A stretch of 64,000 bases of DNA, from contig NW_027305499.1 in the NCBI RefSeq assembly GCF_039555335.1, positions 682,001-746,000 of the forward strand. The letters run 5' to 3'. This document shows, one piece after another, positions 1 to 13,020 of this stretch. A program made the position numbers and the translations under genes. This stretch comes from Amphiura filiformis. Its lineage: Eukaryota; Echinodermata; Ophiuroidea; Amphilepidida; Amphiuridae. The first letter of the stretch is position 1. Each line of letters opens with the position of its first letter. The notes under the pieces were generated by a model. That model was not told the DNA's origin. It was given only the letters and a program-made list of their open reading frames with translations, and did no database searches.

Positions 1-159
1 TAACAAGGGTCTCCTCTAGATATATCCACCATAATGGGCTGTGCATGTTTATACTCCTGGGGAGAGCAAATAATAAAATGACCTTGAAAACAATACTTGC
101 CCTATCTCAGCAGTTGAATAACATTATTAGATTTGTGGTGCATAACATATGCTTATTCA

Positions 160-650
160 ATTCATCCGGATATGTTTTATTTCTATAGTGATCTTCCGGT
201 CCTACGAAATATACTCAACTTTTAAACACATTTCCATGTTGAATGAATATTTGAATCAGGTCATATAGATATAGAATCCAGACACTTACTTAAACAAGGA
301 ATGCGGCATATTACCCTATTTTGCAAAACTTGTGGTAAGTAACTTTGAAATCTAGGAAATCTGAAAGTAAATAAACCATCATATTGTCACATTCCAGCCA
401 ACGGTTACATTACAATACACGTTACGGTTTCACGCGTATTTTTGTGGACAAACACAACTTACTTACATACATTGAAATGTGTCTAAGCCTTGGAGAAATT
501 CGTTGGAAAGTTTGGTTGTAAGCAACATTCAGCTGAGAAAGAGGACAACACTCCCCAAGATATTAATAAAAACATACCGCAACATATGTGTTGATATATC
601 CCGGTTTATCTGGGAGTATTAGAGTCAGGTAACCCCATTGAATGTATTTC
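160..650. repeat. Diverged duplicated segment, copy A
   Basis: This block matches 9500-9990 in the same orientation with many substitutions and small indels. Shared landmarks include the word GAATCCAGACAC, the phrase AACAAGGAATG.GGCATAT and CCCGGTTTATCTGGGA near the end. No reading frame is conserved. A second colinear pair (about 3930-4110 with 11555-11700) suggests a larger old duplication rather than a dispersed element. Confidence 0.7.
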
Positions 651-746
651 ACTCCAATTATGTGCTCAGTGCAACGGTATATCACTGAGATAGACATATT
701 ATAGTGAGACGAATGATCATGCTTTTATAAAACATGACTTGCTTAA

Positions 747-1102
747 CGGGGTACTACACCCCTGTGGTCAATTTGTGACTATTTTTGCATTTTTCTCAAA
801 AAATAATAACACACTGGTAACAAAAGTTATGTATATTATTGGGGCATGGAATCCAATTACTACACTGAAATTTCAGTGACTCAAGACAAGCGGTTCAGTA
901 TATATGATAGGAAATGAGGTACATTCTAGCGGTACCTTATTTCTTATCATAAATAGCGAACCGCTTATCGTGGGTCACTGAAGTTCCAGTGTAGTAATTG
1001 GATTCCTTGCCCCTATAATATACATAACTTTTGTAACCAGTGTGTTATTAGTTTTTGAGAAAAATGCAAAATAGACACAATTTATCGAGGGTGTAGTACC
1101 CC
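747..1102. mobile_element. Fold-back MITE with TTAA target duplication (copy 1)
   Basis: A 356-bp element whose two halves are inverted complements, starting GGGGTACTACACCCC after one base and ending GGTGTAGTACCCC. It is flanked by TTAA at 743-746 and 1103-1106. TTAA duplications are typical of piggyBac-type transposition. It has no coding capacity. A relative lies at 5438-5726. Confidence 0.8.
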
Positions 1103-1614
1103 TTAACTTTTCCTTTTGTCTGAAAATATAGGATAACAAATGTAGTTAACTTATACATTCTGCAGTTAGCCTCTTTTTTGTTTTCATGTGCTAAGCTTGT
1201 AGATCGTCCAGGATAGGGGTATTAAGTTTGCAATAAGGATCTCGAGACGTTTATCATGTTTATGTAACAAAACATGCGTACAATAAGAACATTCTGTTGG
1301 GGCAACTAAGAGCGTGTTAAAATAGTTATAATCAACAAAGTATAAATATTTTGCACAATGATTTCAGTATTTCAAACTAATAATTCCCAGAACAACATTA
1401 GGCTTCTTTTTTTTTGTTCCAGTATAAATATATTTTGAGTTTCTGTTTTCAAGAAAGAGGTAGTACAGTAGTAAAGTTGGTCATGCAGTACAAAACATAC
1501 ACAACTAACCCCTATTAATACAAAAGCTTAGTATTATGTTGCATGTGATATTAAGGTTAGCAACTAAACATCTCTAAACTAAACAACTAACCCCCTTAAA
1601 TAATGGCCATTATT

Positions 1615-1990
1615 CAACAAGGGGCTATTGTATTACAAATGCGTTGGAAGCGGATTTTATTTCTGCGTATTTTGACACCTCATTTGATACGATAGCTTAG
1701 AAAACAATAAAACACAGGCCAATTTAATGTAGTAAGGTCCAGATTTGAAAGTTGCACTTACATACATTACAAAAACACTTAGATATCACTACAAAAACTT
1801 CCTTCCATTATACTGAATACAAAATCAATACAATTTACTGCAACTTTTAAATCTTGGGTTACATTGATTTAAATGTACGCGATGACGTCAATATTTAGTC
1901 AATTGCTTCAAATGAGGTGTCAAAATGGGCAGAAATGAATAATTCTGCTTCCAACGCATTTTACAGATTTGTAATACAAACTTTTTTGAA
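1615..1990. mobile_element. Fold-back MITE
   Basis: The left arm (about 1628-1690, with TTTTGACACCTCATTTGA) is the inverted complement of the right arm (about 1907-1980). Inner arms carry AAAGTTGCA and TGCAACTTTTAAATC. The fold-back at 4819-5288 has the same internal words, so the two are probably related. Ends are approximate. Confidence 0.65.
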
Positions 1991-2734
1991 ATGTTTATTT
2001 TAAACTGTTGCGAGTTGGTAGTTCACAGCATTCTGCATTTATCATTACAATTCATAGCTAGTGCGTAGAAAAATCCAAATATCACAGATATACTTTTGTA
2101 GGTCATGTGGTTCGTGAGTTGTGTTGTAATATGTAAAGAGGGCTGAAGCAACAATACTTTTCTAAAACGTACATAACTCATTCAAAACAATAAATCAAGC
2201 CAGTTTTCAAAGTATAAGATTTGAAGAATGAACTTTTGCAAAACATCAAATTATTTTTCAATAATATATTGATTTAGATAATGGAAATCGATTTTTTGCA
2301 GCTTCGACCAACAATACCTAGTCTACCCTTAAAACGCGGATGTAAAATGTAAATCTACACTGGTCTTAAGAGATTGCTGCTATCTCAGCGCCTCAATTGG
2401 ACACGGTTGTTGCTCATACATAATCCTCTTCATTCATACTCACGACTTGTAAACGCGATAGATAAATATCAAGACACAAATCCAGAAGAATAAGCAGAAG
2501 CGCCAAGGTGATAATTATAAGTGACCGCTGAAGTGTTTTGATGAGGCTCTTATAAAACCAGCGAGGTTTAGAGAGAAAATATTGTGACCATTTCAAATGA
2601 TTTGTTAAGTAAATGAAAAGTGTATTTGTAATGATTTTGGTTATTTAACCAAGACATTTTCTATTGTTGGGCAAAGGATTTTAGTCTATTGATGCCTAAA
2701 AATAATAAGATAAACGTACGTGGGTGGACTGACA

Positions 2735-2830
2735 AAATTTGCCAGTAGGAATCGATCCGGGGCTTTCCAGATTACAGGATATTCAACCATTTTCCATGGT
2801 TAATATCGGAGAGGGATTATGATCTAGTGT
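2735..2830 (-). repeat. Possible tRNA-derived SINE fragment
   Basis: On the minus strand the sequence GGATCGATTCCTACTGG follows AATATCCTGTAATCTGGAAAG, resembling the anticodon arm and B box of a tRNA. The A box is weak and no intact tRNA fold is evident, so this is at most a SINE remnant. Confidence 0.35.
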
Positions 2831-3083
2831 TTCAGCGACCATATGATTACTAAAATATTAAAATAATACCATGTATTCCAAAGTGTAGGCTAATTCTTGT
2901 TATCATGTAATGAAGGTGTCATTCTTTTTTGATTATTTGATTGAGTTGAGTTATTCAAAATCAGACCATAAACTGGTACTAGCTCCAGTCTTTTCTTACC
3001 ATCTGGCCTTTTTTACGCTAGATCATTGCGATTTTTAGGGTGACATTAAATCACCAACATCTTTCTAAAACCCAGTGTGATAA

Positions 3084-3708
3084 ATTGAATATATGAATAC
3101 AAAAGCCACCCAAGTCCATACTTTGGCCAAATTGAGTTAAGCATGGGAAATTGTTGCTATACATAGGCCTGTCATATGTATGAAAGAACAACTCAAATTC
3201 ATCCTCTGTGTCTATTGAGCATGTGAAAAATAGCATGTATGAAAGAATCACCCAATTCCATGATTTGAGTCTTGTAACACATTGATTGAAATCCAGTATG
3301 TATAAAAGTCCACTTGTAACACATTCATTGCTAGAGTGACTTTTGAAAAAGACGGGTTTAATAAAGGAGAGTGTGTGGTTTATATTACATGGCAGAATGC
3401 TTATCAACATTATACATACCGGTGTGCTTTATTTTGTATTATCTTACTAGTGGTAATCTCATTCTAACATTGTTCTCTTTGTATATGATTCAAAAAACCA
3501 CCCAAGTCCAAAATTTAAAATGAACCCCACGAAGTCCCTGAAATGCTAATCGTCATACCTAAAACAGGTTAATCCACTCATTTGCACGTAAAACTTAGCA
3601 TATTGACCAGGTAAATCTAACTGAAGGAATTAAAATGATACACGGGTTTTTCTCTCAAAATCACTTCCCATGGACTTGGGTGGCTTTTGTATTCATGTAT
3701 TCAATTGT
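3084..3708. mobile_element. Terminal-inverted-repeat element, about 625 bp
   Basis: TIRs built on AATACAAAAGCCACCCAAGT near 3098 and its complement near 3670-3700. Further diverged copies of the CCACCCAAGTCCA word occur inside (around 3250 and 3500). A minus-strand open frame across the left half is a by-product of the repeat and has no recognisable domain. Confidence 0.6.
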
Positions 3709-4784
3709 AGAAATACCTTAACTGTATATTGGCAACTATACGAAGATTTTACAGCCACTTAATTTGTGGCAAAATAAGGACTTTTTGGGAGGCATAACAT
3801 AGATATTATCACTTTTCTGTGGTATTCTCTATCTGCCATTTTATCAAAATCGTTCATTAGTGTGCTTTACTAAATGTATCTGGACGAAAACGTAAACAAA
3901 CATAAGCTCTAGGCAGTAGCTTGTCGATTCCAGTGCACTTCTGACCATGTCGTTGTCAATGTTGATTTTAGACAATCTTCACCTAATTTCCTTTTGTATT
4001 CTTTGTAATTAAAGGTCATGGGTCGTAAATGCCAACAAATATCTATAGTAAATGTAAATCTATTTATAGTACATGTATATTACAGGTTTGAAAAGCCCAA
4101 ACGCATTTCAATGTAAACGGAGCCCACTGCCTTACGTTGCCACGATAAAGGTACCTTCAATGAGTTTCCACCTTGGATAGCTTCAAGAAAATGTACTTAA
4201 ATAATAACTGACAAAAATTCAACCCTTACGATTGATGAGAGTGTGCAAGTCAATGAAAACATGGCAGTCTTGCTTCATTACCTGGATATAATCAATATGT
4301 GTCCTTTTGTCGAGGTTAGGGTACTGCAGGGCATGACGTTGTGAGAAATGTTGTATCTTTTACATGAATGTCATCACTCGCTGTTCAAGTCAGTCATTTA
4401 TTTTTAAGAATAAAGAATACACATATAAATTTATTTTCAAAAGAATCATCGAATGAACCCTTTATTTGCCCACATGTTTAATTCTAATTCTATCAGAGAC
4501 CTCACAAGGAATCGGGAACAAGAATGTCGCGTATTTGAAGTAGTTGATCTAATAATCTAATTATTCGGTTAGTTTGTTTGCCAGCGCCGGATGTAATTTC
4601 CCCGCCCCTAAGGCACAGAATGCCAGGCTATTTTGACGTCTACTGCGGCTAATTAGAAAGGTACATTTAATGATCCTTAACTTAATCTGATAGATTCTAA
4701 TGATATTGTCCTCAGTATGCCTAATTGAATGATTAGAAACTGGGTTGTTGTGTTAGGATATGTTGAGATGTCGACGAAATGAAG

Positions 4785-4803
4785 CACACACACACACACA
4801 CAC
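4785..4803. repeat. CA dinucleotide microsatellite
   Basis: Short pure (CA)n run just left of the fold-back at 4819. Confidence 0.9.
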
Positions 4804-4818
4804 CCCGATGAGTTGAAA

Positions 4819-5288
4819 TAAAGTCTGCACAAAAAGTAACTCAGCTGTTATAAATACGCCTATAGCTTCAGAAATAATAATTATTCCCACTATATTTCTA
4901 CATAGAAAGAAGGACGATTTATTTACGCGCATTTTGATACCCCATTTGTCAAATGTCGCTCAATATTAACAACACAGTAGTGCTTTTTAAGAAAAAAAAA
5001 CCCGAATTTAAAAGTTGCAGTTTACAGCGATCAATGTTTTTACGCAAGCATTGTGGCACGTAACACCCTCCATTTATCTTCGCGCTGACTTCAAATCAAT
5101 ACAAATAGCTGCAACTTTTAAATTCGGGTAATTTTCTTTAAAAACACTGCTGTGATGTTAATATTGAACGAAATTGAAACGCAAATAAATCGTCCTTCTT
5201 TCTATGTTTAAATATTGTGGAAACAATTATTAGTCCTGAAGCTATAGGCGTATTTACAACAGCTGAGTTACTTTTTATGCAGACTTTA
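4819..5288. mobile_element. Fold-back MITE, about 470 bp
   Basis: Long arms begin TAAAGTCTGCA and run AAAAAGTAACTCAGCTGTT on the left, with the complement on the right. The arms continue inward through GAAGCTATAGGCG-type and AAAGAAGGACGAT-type words to AAAGTTGCAG near the loop. No coding capacity. Internally similar to 1615-1990. Confidence 0.75.
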
Positions 5289-5437
5289 TAATTTGTCTCT
5301 TCTGTTATCTCTCTGCTATTGTTTGTTGGTGTATGTGTGTATAGGATGGCATGGTAGGTGGGATAGCGAGGCGGTTGGTGTGTGGTGATGTTTGTAAGTG
5401 GAGGTGTTCATGTGTCATTTACTATCGTTATCCTTAA

Positions 5438-5726
5438 GGTGGTACTACACCCCTTGATAAATTTAACTATTTTTGCTTTTTTTTTCAAAAAATAATAACA
5501 CATTATAGTGGCAAGGAATCCAGTTAGTACACTGGAATTTCAGTGATTCAAGACAAGCGGTACATCATTTCTTAATAAACCACTTGTCTTGAATCACTGA
5601 CATTTCAGTGAAGTAATTGGATTCCTTGCCCCTATAATATACATAACTTTTGTTACCAGTGTGTAGTTATTTTTTGAGGAAAATGCAAAATTAGTTACAA
5701 CATTTTGCAGGGGGTGTAATACCACC
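5438..5726. mobile_element. Fold-back MITE with TTAA target duplication (copy 2)
   Basis: Starts GGTGGTACTACACCCC and ends GGGGTGTAATACCACC, flanked by TTAA at 5434-5437 and 5727-5730. It shares long stretches with 747-1102 (for example CAAAAAATAATAACACA and AATCACTGA-type words), so both belong to one family. Confidence 0.8.
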
Positions 5727-5730
5727 TTAA

Positions 5731-7590
5731 TGCCTTGACTCAAATGCTACTCTCTAATAGTCTTACATAGATCTAATATGTTAAATCGAGGCAACGACAT
5801 CTCATTTGGGATCTCAATCAACAATAAATCATTTTAGTTAAATAAAAATTTGTTTACACAACCGTTACAAAATAGGCAACACACAAACTTATATCCGGTA
5901 TATCATAATAATAACAGCAACCCCATGGCGGATCTTACACACCCGACATACCTTTCAGCACCATAACGCGTAAGAGATAAAAAATATTTGAAATAATGTG
6001 AGGACCTGAACGCCGGCAAAATGTTAAACCCGTTTTAAAAGTACAAATGTATAATGACATTAGATTGTTGTTTTCTGTGTTTTCAGTAAGTCACCTGCTT
6101 CTAAATAAAATTGATTTAGTACCAGTAAAAACAGAACATTCCTACATCGTAAACAATTTTCCAGCAAGTATATATTTTAACTGAACAAATCGTTTTGCAA
6201 CACTGAAAAACGCATCATAAACACGCATTCTCATTCGCTACACTGAAACGATTGGATCTAACCTATGAATCAAAATTATCGGTTTTTGGCGGATTATATA
6301 GCTCGAAAGCTGGGCTCGAAAGCCCATTATTGGTCATGTCGACTTCTTGAGAACTTGTCAGCCTTCATTCACGACAAATATATCACAGTGTCCTCAAAGC
6401 TAGGTTTGAAATCAATATGAAAGTACAGTACAACTGATGCAGCTATGTTACACTGTAATCTTATTACAAGGCGTCAGTGAATTTGGTTATACTGTTACAT
6501 GTTTGCATCGTGAACTTTTGATGGCATTACCCCTATAATCCATACGTATCTTGTTAAATACACACAGTCCAATGTTTTTCATCTAAATTCTATATTTTTG
6601 AGCTGAACTACTCGCACACATGATGAATCAATAATACGTTAGCTAAATAAAGAATAGCCGCGATACTTTGAGCTTCAATGTGGATTTGTTCTTGGCACAA
6701 TGTCATGAGATACATGTTGAGGTGTAGGCAACTATCTTTGCAGAGTCATTGACGTAGTTGGTGTGGACGTAATTGTCGCCGTAGCATTTATTTATATAGT
6801 CTTCAGATGTTTTTCATACCTTGCTATATATTGACAACTATAAAATGATAATAATAATTATTTTGATGTTTGACACAAAGTGTCACGTCGAAGATTTCTG
6901 TATTTCAAATAAATTTGTATTTAAAAGAAAAATCAAAATTATTTGACATCGGTAAATCTTCATAGAAGTACAATGTAAGCATTATATCATTGTATTACTC
7001 TTAAGATAATCCATAAAAAAACCATTGTTTGTTTTAATCAAGAATAAATTTACAGGTCGCGATTCAAAACATTATTAGTCACCTGAATATTGATATAACT
7101 CCTTTGAGTGCAAAGGTTATAGTTCCTATTGTCAAAACCCCTTAGCAATGTAACGTCGCGAGTGTTCAACCTCTATTGAGAACGACCCGAGGCGACATGT
7201 TTTAAAAATCCAACAAAGGGAGACCTTGTTGCTTATAGGCAACTAGGCAACACCCCGTCGTTGTATCATGAAATGGATCATGCAAGAGTCAAATAGTAGA
7301 GTGTTTGTTACAAGTCGTGAGACTTGTGAGATTGCTTTGTAAATCTCACTTAGTTGCCTTATCAACAAACATAACATATTAATTATTTTAAGTGTATCAT
7401 GAATTTCAATGTGACTGGTATATAGCTTATATAACTTGGTTTGTCGTTGGTAAGAATCAATGAGATAAAACTTGCAACCAAATATATTTCCAAAAGAAAA
7501 TGGGAATTTGATGAACAAATGACGTCCTTAATTTGTTTGCTATCTTTTTTCTTTTTTTTTTTTTTCATTTTTCATGATCAAAAAGCCATT
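5731..7590. other. No gene seen
   Basis: About 1.9 kb of AT-rich sequence. I found no exon-like stretch, tRNA or clear element, apart from short homopolymer runs including a T tract near 7551-7566. Confidence 0.5.
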
Positions 7591-8358
7591 CATTACGTTT
7601 CATTACCTTGAGAGAATTGATCAAAATTGAATTCCCTCCTAAGGTTCGTACCTGTCAATGAGCTGACCAGATCACAAGGATGTCATTATATAGGGTCCAC
7701 AACTTATAAGTTTCCCTCTAAATACTTTTTAAAATAAATCAAAAAATATTTGACAAAATGCCAATATGTAAAACGGTATGGGTAGCCGTATTTGTTGTAC
7801 ACATATGGACCAAATTATAGCGTCACATGTCATTGCGTTTAGTCTCAATGGTTCATTATGTAAAAAAAAGAAATCGTTTTAGGAGTCATAGGAGTCAGCT
7901 CTCAAACAATACAGTAAGCCAGGTCTATTCATGTGTTTGTTAAAGAAAATCTGACTCACTATGGACTCAGATGCAACTTTTAAAACGGCCTCTTTTCTTA
8001 CACAATTAACCATTGCGACTGAACGCAATGACGTTTGACACATGTGTAAAACAAATAGGGCTATAAATATCTGTTTACATTTCTACATTTCGTAAAATAT
8101 TGTTTGTCTTATTTTAAAAAGTATTAGGGAGGAAACTTATAAGTTGTGGACCGTATAGTTAGAGGCAGTATATAACACAAATGGGTTAATGAGTTACATA
8201 AAAATGACCTTTGTGGTATTTAGTTCCCAGGAAGTGGGTTTTGCCTGAGGCAATTTGTGGTTAAATGTTGATCCCTCACTACAAGAGTTATTACCGTTGA
8301 TTTGGTTGGAAAAGGAAGTGAGACATGATCAAATCTCTCTAGGTAACAAAACGTAATG
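7591..8358. mobile_element. MITE split by a second MITE
   Basis: The outer element begins CATTACGTTTCATTACC and ends with the near complement GGTAACAAAACGTAATG. Its uninterrupted relative is at 47572-47867 on the opposite strand. Here it is interrupted by the inner element 7691-8153. Confidence 0.8.
7691..8153. mobile_element. Inner fold-back MITE, TA or TATA target site
   Basis: TIRs GGGTCCACAACTTATAAG on the left and CTTATAAGTTGTGGACC on the right, flanked by TATA-type sequence. The uninterrupted outer copy reads straight across this point (CATTATAGCTAGAGG in the same orientation), which gives the empty site. TA/TATA target use suggests a Tc1/mariner-type source. No coding sequence. Confidence 0.75.
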
Positions 8359-8833
8359 TATATTTGACGAAAATATATTTTCGAATATGAGTCGTGGTAA
8401 GTATTACGTTAAGTTGTTACTCTGAAAGATTACAAACACGGAAGCAAAATATTTTTACCCAAGTTTGTTTGTTCAGCCTTCTTCAAGAATTGATTCCAGT
8501 TTATTAATTGCTAATGTTGTATATCAATTGCTAGTGTTGTATTTTTTCATTAATCAACCGAGTCGATCGTCAAATTCCGAGACAGGCACCTCATAGTAGG
8601 GACGTTTTACGCAGATTGCATCATGTATTGCGTTAGTCGTCCCTTCGGCATAGTTGTATGTTGCTTTTAGAAACATTCTTATCATAATGCTAACGAGATT
8701 AGTCTTTCTTTGTATTTTTCGTTTTGTAGACTGTCATTATTACAAATCGTACTTGTTGCTCCCTATAGTGATAGTCACAGTTCATTCTTAAAAATCTGTC
8801 CTAGTTTTTCTTAAGCTATTTGCATTTCAAATA

Positions 8834-8995
<162 letters not shown>

Positions 8996-9102
8996 AATAA
9001 GGGTATTGTTTTAGCCGCTGCCGTGCATCTATCGTCTCATATCACACGGGTACCAATAAGATTACAAGAACGTTCTCACCTATTTAAGAATAGCTAATAT
9101 TT

Positions 9103-9146
9103 CTTTCTTTCTTTATTTATTTCTTTATTTCTTTCCTTTTTCTTTC

Positions 9147-9194
<48 letters not shown>

Positions 9195-9197
9195 TTT

Positions 9198-9295
<98 letters not shown>

Positions 9296-9312
9296 TTCCT
9301 TCCTTCCTTCCT

Positions 9313-9356
<44 letters not shown>

Positions 9357-9440
9357 AAATTCTTTCTTTCTTTCTTTAATTCTTTCTTTCTTTCTTTAAT
9401 TCTTTCTTTCTTTCTTTCTTTCTTTCTTTACTTCTTTCTA
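9103..9440. repeat. CTTT tetranucleotide microsatellite
   Basis: About 340 bp of (CTTT)n with a CCTT block near 9293-9313 and AATT interruptions towards the right end. Confidence 0.95.
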
Positions 9441-9499
9441 GACTAGACTTTTCCTAATTAAGTTTACGTCAAACGAAGTTGGTGATGGCTTCATCAAGT

Positions 9500-9990
9500 C
9501 ATACTGATATGTTTTATTCATTTAATGACCTTACAGTTTGTATTTAATGCATGAAACTTGAGTTACACATTCCCATGTTCAATCAATATTGGAATCGGGT
9601 CACATAGATACAGAATCCAGACACTACTTAAACAAGGAATGTGGCATATACCCTATTTGTGACCGACTTGTAGCAACTAACTTTGAAATCCAGCAAATCT
9701 GAAACTAAATAAACCGTCATATTACCACCTTCCAGCCAAAGGTTACAATACACGATGCGGTTACATACGTATAGTTTTTTGTGGACAGAATCTGAAGCTT
9801 CCCTACATAAATTGAAAGCCTTGGAGACTTACTTTCTATAACATTCAGCTGAGTAAAGGGCAACATTACTCAAGATATTGCAAAACAACATACCCAAGAT
9901 ATGTGTTGATGTACACTAGCATCCCGGTTTATCTGGGAAGTATTAGTATTCATGGTATTAGGTAACAAAGTTAAATATATTTCACCTCAA
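9500..9990. repeat. Diverged duplicated segment, copy B
   Basis: Direct-orientation match to 160-650, preserving word order from CCCATGTT through AACAAGGAATG to CCCGGTTTATCTGGGA. No open frame is shared. Confidence 0.7.
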
Positions 9991-10544
9991 ATCTGTTAAT
10001 CCTCTGTTCCTCTTACCCTACGTGTTTTACTAGTGTGCTTGCTTACCTATTGTTCATCCTCGTATAGAACATGTCTTGGTTAATATTAATGTCACACTGT
10101 GACCTTCTTAGGAACTGCTTATCCGATGTATGTAAGAACGTTGTTTGTCTTGTGTAATGCCTATTTTGCTACCAGATAATCCCACAGAGAGCGAAAATTT
10201 GACTGTATGCAATGTAACTGCAATCTTATTTAACCAAATATGTTAATCCTCTATTGTTACAAGGTAAACTTCAAACTTCAGATTAATTGACGTAGCCAGT
10301 TCTATGACACCTTTTTTCTGCTTACTTAAAGTCTCTGGTGGAATAGCGAGATAGATAGTTCTCGCAAATAGAGGAGAAAACTGAGAATACGTTCATACGT
10401 TGGCCACATGTTGCAATAAGTTGTTGTCCATTACCGATGTAAAGTAGTATTTTTGATATCTCTTTCTTCGGATCTTTTGCTAAATATGAAATCAATCACC
10501 ATTCTAATCTAACAAGCGTGAACTCAACTCTATCCGCGATGTTT

Positions 10545-10745
10545 GGGTGTATCACAAAGTGTACCTACCAGCAAAAAAGTTCCCCCAATTTACAACTGGG
10601 TAGAGTGGGGCAGCTGTCTTTTCCAAGGACCCAAGTAATCGGCCCTGACGAGGAAATGGGGTTTGGATCCACAACCTTGTGGTCTTGTCGAACGCCATTA
10701 ATGTTCGGTTATCGTGTTCTCGTCAAAAGAATACGAAACAAAGTA
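10545..10745 (-). repeat. tRNA-derived SINE fragment, minus strand
   Basis: On the minus strand, GACCACAAGGTTGTGGATCC followed by AAACCCC resembles a tRNA anticodon arm and B box. Downstream comes CCACTCTACCCAG.TGTAAAT, which is also found in diverged form in the plus-strand SINE at 20428-20650 (CTCCACCCAGGTGTGCAAAT). The A-box side is degraded. Confidence 0.55.
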
Positions 10746-11338
10746 TTACTCCAGATAGTAACAATGAAAGATGGCATTTGACATTCAACTTATAAATGTC
10801 TTTATAAATGCTTTAGGGCAAAGGTCTGGATAAAGGAGGTTGGCCTGTGTACTAGTTTCACTTTCTATTCTATAACGTAGACTGTATGATAAATCTAATA
10901 AACTTGGCTACTTTCAGCACTCCGTTTCAACCGACCTATTTACACATATCAAACATTAATTAACACGATATTTCTATTTCGATTGATGTTTTTCGTTCAA
11001 GATCAGGTCCTTAACTTTTACTCACTATAAGCTAATTGTGACATTTACTTTGAATTTGCGATGGACTATTTTATTAAAAGGCTTTTTTTAGAACAAATAC
11101 TATGATTACTACTAATTTAAACAGAAATCAGCTATGTAAAAATATCACCAAGGTGTTTTTCAAACTTAAAATGCAGTAATTTGTTGAACTTTTTCTGTTA
11201 ATTGTATAACATTGTTTTTATCACTCACCGACATAACCTTGGCATCCATCTATAAAACGCGTTAGTGACTTATGTTTGTCTTCAATGTGACTGCATGAAC
11301 AGATAACTAACAGAGACCAAAGCTATAGTCTATTATAT

Positions 11339-11524
11339 CTACCTCCTGTCAGCGGCACTAGCTTTGAAGTACAGCGTGTACTGCGTTGGCTTAACGTTGT
11401 TTCTTGCGTGTACATATGCGCCACGTTGATCGTGCACGTAAAACTATATGTACACGCACCATGTAACGCTAAGCTAACGGATAACACGCTTAACTTCAAA
11501 GCTATGGCCGCTGACTGGTGGTAG
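11339..11524. mobile_element. Short fold-back, about 186 bp
   Basis: Arms CTACC.CCTGTCAGCGGC.. and the complement ending GGCCGCTGACTGGTGGTAG, with ACTTCAAAGCTA in both. A central stretch is itself palindromic-like (GTGTACATATG and ATATGTACAC). Confidence 0.65.
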
Positions 11525-11719
11525 ATAGATTACATGCAGTTACAGATGATTGACGTTTTCAGTGCAGTTTTGACCATGTCTAGGTCAGCGTTGATTTAAG
11601 GAAAATGTCCGTTTTTCTTTGTAATTTAAGGTCAAAAATGATCTATAGTTAATGCTCGGAAAAGATTAAGAGAAAAAAGTTTGTAAAACCCAAACACTGC
11701 ATATTGGTCTTACTTAATT

Positions 11720-11835
11720 ATTACAAATTGATATTGATATTTCGAAGTACACTTTATAAATCCAATGATATGTACTTAAAGTGAATGTAGCTGGGAGGAA
11801 AAGCCGTTTATTGTTTGAAAATTGTGACATTTTTT
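11720..11835. repeat. Fragment related to the 28160 fold-back family
   Basis: Shares ACTTTATAAATC, TACTTAAAGTG.ATGTA and GGGAGGAAAAGCCG in order with the left arm of the element at 28160-28777. Only part of one arm is present. Confidence 0.55.
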
Positions 11836-13018
11836 TGAATTCTTGGCATGCATTTTCATAATACTCTTAATCTTTATCATTCTGTTTTAATATTATGAGT
11901 ACCAGAGGAAACCAGAAACATTTCAATGATTACTTGTGACATATTTGGACACAAGATGAATAACCGTGCGAAGTTGGTAACCATTCAATTTTGTTTTGAC
12001 ATTTTAAGGTTACATGTAACTTGTTTAGGTTAGATAACTGTCAAGAAAATGAAGACATGTGGGTTAAAAAGACACATGAGTCTTAACCAATACCTGTGGT
12101 TATGGTTTTTCAGCACCCTAGAGTAATATGAAAAGCAACCCAAAGCCAAGCTATCGTGCTACAACCACGATAACCTCGAATCATACTAATCCATTTTCAG
12201 GGGCGGATCTCAATAGAACTTAGAAGCAAATCCGGTGCATACACCTTAAATGTTACAGAATAGAGGAAATGACTTCAAAAGAGTGGGGATAGGAAAGAAA
12301 GCAAGGACGAAAAAAGAGATGAGACAAATAAACACTTAACGTTCCCATAAATGGAAAGCCTTAATGCACACCTGATGTTTTCAATACCTAATATACATGA
12401 ATTAATTGCAATCGACGTGATTTTAGTTTTCGACTCTTCTGTCACCTTATAAGAGTCAATACGGTTGCACTCGTGGGTATGAATGCAATAGGAGATACTA
12501 GATTGACTAGAGCAACATAATAAGAAAAACAACAAAGAAAAACAATTAGGAGAAGAAAAGGTAAAAAAAGCAAAACAAGACTAATAATAGTGAAATATTT
12601 GAATTGTCAATTCTTGAAATAAGCCTATTCTGGTCTTGTCTCGTCTTGTATTGTTGAATACTGTCACACGCCCCAAAAGTTGGAGCTAAGTGGATATGAT
12701 TGATGGTTAAGCAGTCGTCACTGACGAAGTTACTTGAAGCAGTGCTCTGTAGCTGCTGCTTTGAATGACTTAGTACTGGTAATGTTGGTGATCTCTTCTA
12801 GTAATGGGTTTCAATCTCTAGTTGTGAGAGGAATAAGAAATCCTTGTGGGTATAGGCTTGGTGTATGATCTGTATGAGTTACACTAATATTATACTTAGC
12901 TTACAGAAAATAATTGACCTTTGAACAGAATAAGTATGATCAAAACGAGTGTGGTAATTCTGATAAATATCAATGAAGTAATAAAAACTTGTTTATGAAG
13001 TGATCATAACATATTAGT
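11836..13018. other. No gene seen
   Basis: AT-rich sequence without a recognisable exon, RNA gene or clear element. Confidence 0.45.
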
Positions 13019-13020
13019 TA

